Part shown: piece after piece, positions 6,883-8,070 of the stretch
How the letters are laid out: each line of letters opens with the position of its first letter
Numbering within the stretch: the first letter of the stretch is position 1
Assembly: GCA_017472115.1 (NCBI GenBank)
Contig: JAFUQW010000114.1
Span: 1 to 8,070, forward strand
DNA: 8,070 bases
From: Bacteroidales bacterium
Lineage (GTDB): Bacteria > Bacteroidota > Bacteroidia > Bacteroidales > UBA932
Reading direction: 5' to 3'
The notes under the pieces: generated by a model
Databases searched by the model: none
What the model was told of the DNA's origin: nothing
Seen by the model: the letters and a program-made list of their open reading frames with translations, nothing else
Program-made: the position numbers and the translations under genes

Positions 6883-7857
6883 TCAGTACCGTGTGCCCAT
6901 CCATATGAATATCATGCCGATGAGGATGAGGACGAGGTCGAGAATCTTGGCGCGCAGGTTTCTCTCCTTGAAGATGATGACTCCGCAGGCGAAGGATACG
7001 ATCACCGAACTTCTTCTCACGAGTGATACTACGGAAATCATCGATTCCGGATCGCTCAGGGCTGTGAAATAAACGAAATCAGCGAGGCAGACAAAAAGCG
7101 ATATGAGGGGAATCGACCATCGCCAGACGAAAGGTGTTGTCCTGTTGCGTGTCGGCCACCATATCAGTCCGCATATCAGTCCCATGATCAGCATCTGATA
7201 GAAATTGAACCAGCTCTGCACGAAGATGGGGTCAAGTTCCTTCATTATGTATTTGTCGTATAGCCCGCTCACGGCACCGGTGATTGCGGCCACACCCACG
7301 CACCAGATCCACCTGTTGCTTTTGAAGTCTATGTTTTCCTTCTTGCTCGTACGGCTCATCAGGAAGATCGAGAGCATGGCCAGGATGACGCCGATCCATT
7401 GGTAAAGATTGAGTCTTTCCCCGAAGATAAGCATGGCTCCGACAAGCACCATCACCGGTCTCGTTGCGTTGATCGGGCCTACGATGGTCAGCGGGATATG
7501 TTTCATTCCGAAATATCCGGTGATCCATGATGTAAGCACTATGCAGGCCTTTCCTATGGTCATCAGGTGGGCTCTTAGCAGAGGATGGCTGGCAAGGAAC
7601 TCGCTGAAACTCAGCGAGTTCCCGAGATTCGCTGCTGCGTGATCGCAGCAGCGAATCTCAGCAAGTTGCTGAAGGTCAGCAACTTGCCTGCCAGCCGACA
7701 CAACACTGTCGATCAGGAATGGCAGGAAGATCAGTGTGGAGAACAGTGTGTTGAGGAAAAGCACAGGCAGCACGGCATTATCCTTCAGTGACGCTTTCTT
7801 GGAAGCGTCATAGAATCCCAGAAGGGCAGCGGAAACGAATGCAAGCACCAGCCACAT
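6883..7857 (-). CDS. EamA/DMT-type transporter carrying an in-frame palindromic insert
   Basis: A 324-residue inner-membrane protein with about ten hydrophobic segments in two EamA-like halves. Segments are about 3-15, 28-50, 98-117, 121-145, 151-168, 182-199, 212-234, 246-266, 270-295 and 302-321. The stretch GPINATRPVMVLVGAMLIFGE (127-147, end of the first half) and the similar FKER (296-299) at the end of the second half are typical of drug/metabolite transporters; the cargo is unknown. The loop between helices 2 and 3 is unusually long: residues about 55-90 are encoded by the nested palindrome at 7587-7696, and removing them leaves about 288 residues, near the usual family length. That insert is rich in Ala, Leu and Ser, not hydrophobic enough for a helix, and would lie in the cytoplasm under standard DMT topology. 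No frameshift or stop is present, so the gene looks functional. It lies upstream of rsmA on the same strand, with its own promoter. Confidence 0.88.
   Translation of the reverse strand: MWLVLAFVSAALLGFYDASKKASLKDNAVLPVLFLNTLFSTLIFLPFLIDSVVSAGRQVADLQQLAEIRCCDHAAANLGNSLSFSEFLASHPLLRAHLMTIGKACIVLTSWITGYFGMKHIPLTIVGPINATRPVMVLVGAMLIFGERLNLYQWIGVILAMLSIFLMSRTSKKENIDFKSNRWIWCVGVAAITGAVSGLYDKYIMKELDPIFVQSWFNFYQMLIMGLICGLIWWPTRNRTTPFVWRWSIPLISLFVCLADFVYFTALSDPESMISVVSLVRRSSVIVSFACGVIIFKERNLRAKILDLVLILIGMIFIWMGTRY
7587..7696. repeat. Nested palindromic (cloverleaf) element inside the transporter gene
   Basis: An outer stem GGCTGGCA (7587-7594) / TGCCAGCC (7689-7696) encloses three perfect hairpins. 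Arm 1 is GGAACTCGCTGA (7596-7607) / TCAGCGAGTTCC (7611-7622). Arm 2 is GAGATTCGCTGCTGCG (7624-7639) / CGCAGCAGCGAATCTC (7644-7659). Arm 3 is GCAAGTTGCTGA (7661-7672) / TCAGCAACTTGC (7676-7687). Loops are 3, 4 and 3 bases, with at most two unpaired bases between stems. Of 110 bases, 96 are paired without a mismatch. Arms 1 and 3 share 9 of 12 bases. The element contains no gene of its own and is translated in frame as part of the transporter. No flanking target-site duplication is evident, so the exact insertion boundaries are uncertain. It is probably a non-autonomous repetitive element. Confidence 0.9.
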
Positions 7858-8070
7858 GACTCAAAAGTTTTTCGTCTGCAAAGATATAAGGAAAGTGTGG
7901 CTCACTGTCCATTGTTTCCGATTTATTTAGTATTTTTGGAATAATCTCATAATCCGCTAAGAATAAAAAGTTTATGCGGAAAGTTCAAGAACGAGGTAAT
8001 GAGTTGGCAACTGTTCTGATTTCTACATACTTGCGTGATTTGCATTGATGTACAACTCATCTTGGAACAA
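7858..8070. other. Intergenic end region with no supportable gene
   Basis: This 213-base A+T-rich stretch holds the transporter promoter and, on the plus strand, a TATTTTTG (7931-7938) that fits the -7 consensus but has no clear -33 partner. The only plus-strand reading frames are a 24-codon frame from ATG 7974 to TGA 8046-8048 and one opening at ATG 8048 that runs off the end after seven codons. Neither can be judged. A plus-strand gene may begin at or beyond the window end. Confidence 0.4.
7879..7886 (-). promoter_or_regulatory. -7 promoter element for the transporter gene (TATCTTTG on minus)
   Basis: The minus strand reads TATCTTTG, an exact TAnnTTTG match, with its last base 22 bases before the A of the ATG at 7857. 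This is the same spacing as at rsmA. No -33 TTTG is clear upstream. Confidence 0.65.

Noticed and set aside
7587..7696. tRNA or tRNA-like gene, suggested by the cloverleaf shape
   Set aside because: The arms of 12, 16 and 12 bp are far longer than tRNA arms, the loops are only 3-4 bases, the outer stem is 8 bp, and there is no anticodon loop, T-loop or CCA sequence.
7587..7696. CRISPR array or integron attC site
   Set aside because: There are no spaced direct repeats, and the structure is a set of closed hairpins in a stem without the attC core sites or integrase gene.
7789..7810. An 8-bp hairpin near the 5' end of the transporter gene (TGACGCTT/AAGCGTCA)
   Set aside because: It encodes a plain DASKKAS repeat, has a 6-base loop, and is easily explained by the duplicated amino acid pattern.
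7974..8048. A 24-codon frame starting ATG CGG on the plus strand
   Set aside because: Too short, no recognisable product, no clear promoter with both elements, and no conservation evidence.
8048..8070. Start of a plus-strand gene at ATG 8048
   Set aside because: Only seven codons are visible before the window ends; the nearby GTGATTTG is an imperfect -7 match, so it cannot be supported.

Overview
The window looks like chromosomal DNA from a member of the Bacteroidales (Bacteroidota). Protein resemblance points that way: an EF-G2-type elongation factor paralogue, a DUF6249-type membrane protein beside an ECF sigma factor, and an RsmA with the NFPY motif. So does the -7 promoter element TAnnTTTG, which I find upstream of five genes or operons. 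Shine-Dalgarno sequences are weak or absent, as is usual in this phylum. The genus cannot be named from the sequence alone.

Layout. Positions 20-2173 (+) carry an EF-G-like translation factor with altered GTPase motifs, closed by a strong UUCG-loop terminator. Positions 2391-3593 (+) encode a Gfo/Idh/MocA oxidoreductase behind a nearly leaderless promoter preceded by 11-bp-spaced repeats. Converging on it with a 14-bp gap is a flavodoxin-fold, cysteine-rich NAD(P)H/FMN oxidoreductase (3608-4252, -). Positions 4515-5940 (+) hold a compact three-gene operon: a three-helix DUF6249-like membrane protein, an ECF sigma factor, and a small two-helix membrane protein that is probably its anti-sigma partner. 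On the minus strand are rsmA/ksgA (5986-6819) and an EamA/DMT-type transporter (6883-7857), each with its own TAnnTTTG promoter. The last 213 bases contain the transporter promoter but no gene I can support.

How the genes relate. EF-G2 and RsmA both act in translation (translocation on the ribosome and 16S rRNA maturation) but are not in one operon. The two central metabolic genes are convergent oxidoreductases of unknown substrate. The sigma/anti-sigma operon is a self-contained regulatory unit whose signal is unknown.

The most unusual object is a nested palindrome of about 110 bp (7587-7696) inside the transporter gene. An 8-bp outer stem encloses three perfect hairpins of 12, 16 and 12 bp, giving a cloverleaf. 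It is read through in frame as about 36 extra residues in the loop between membrane helices 2 and 3. The two 12-bp arms resemble each other, and all three positions where they differ are compensated across the stem. This looks like an in-frame palindromic mobile or repetitive element, comparable in concept to the Rickettsia palindromic elements that lie inside genes. I know of no named family that it matches.
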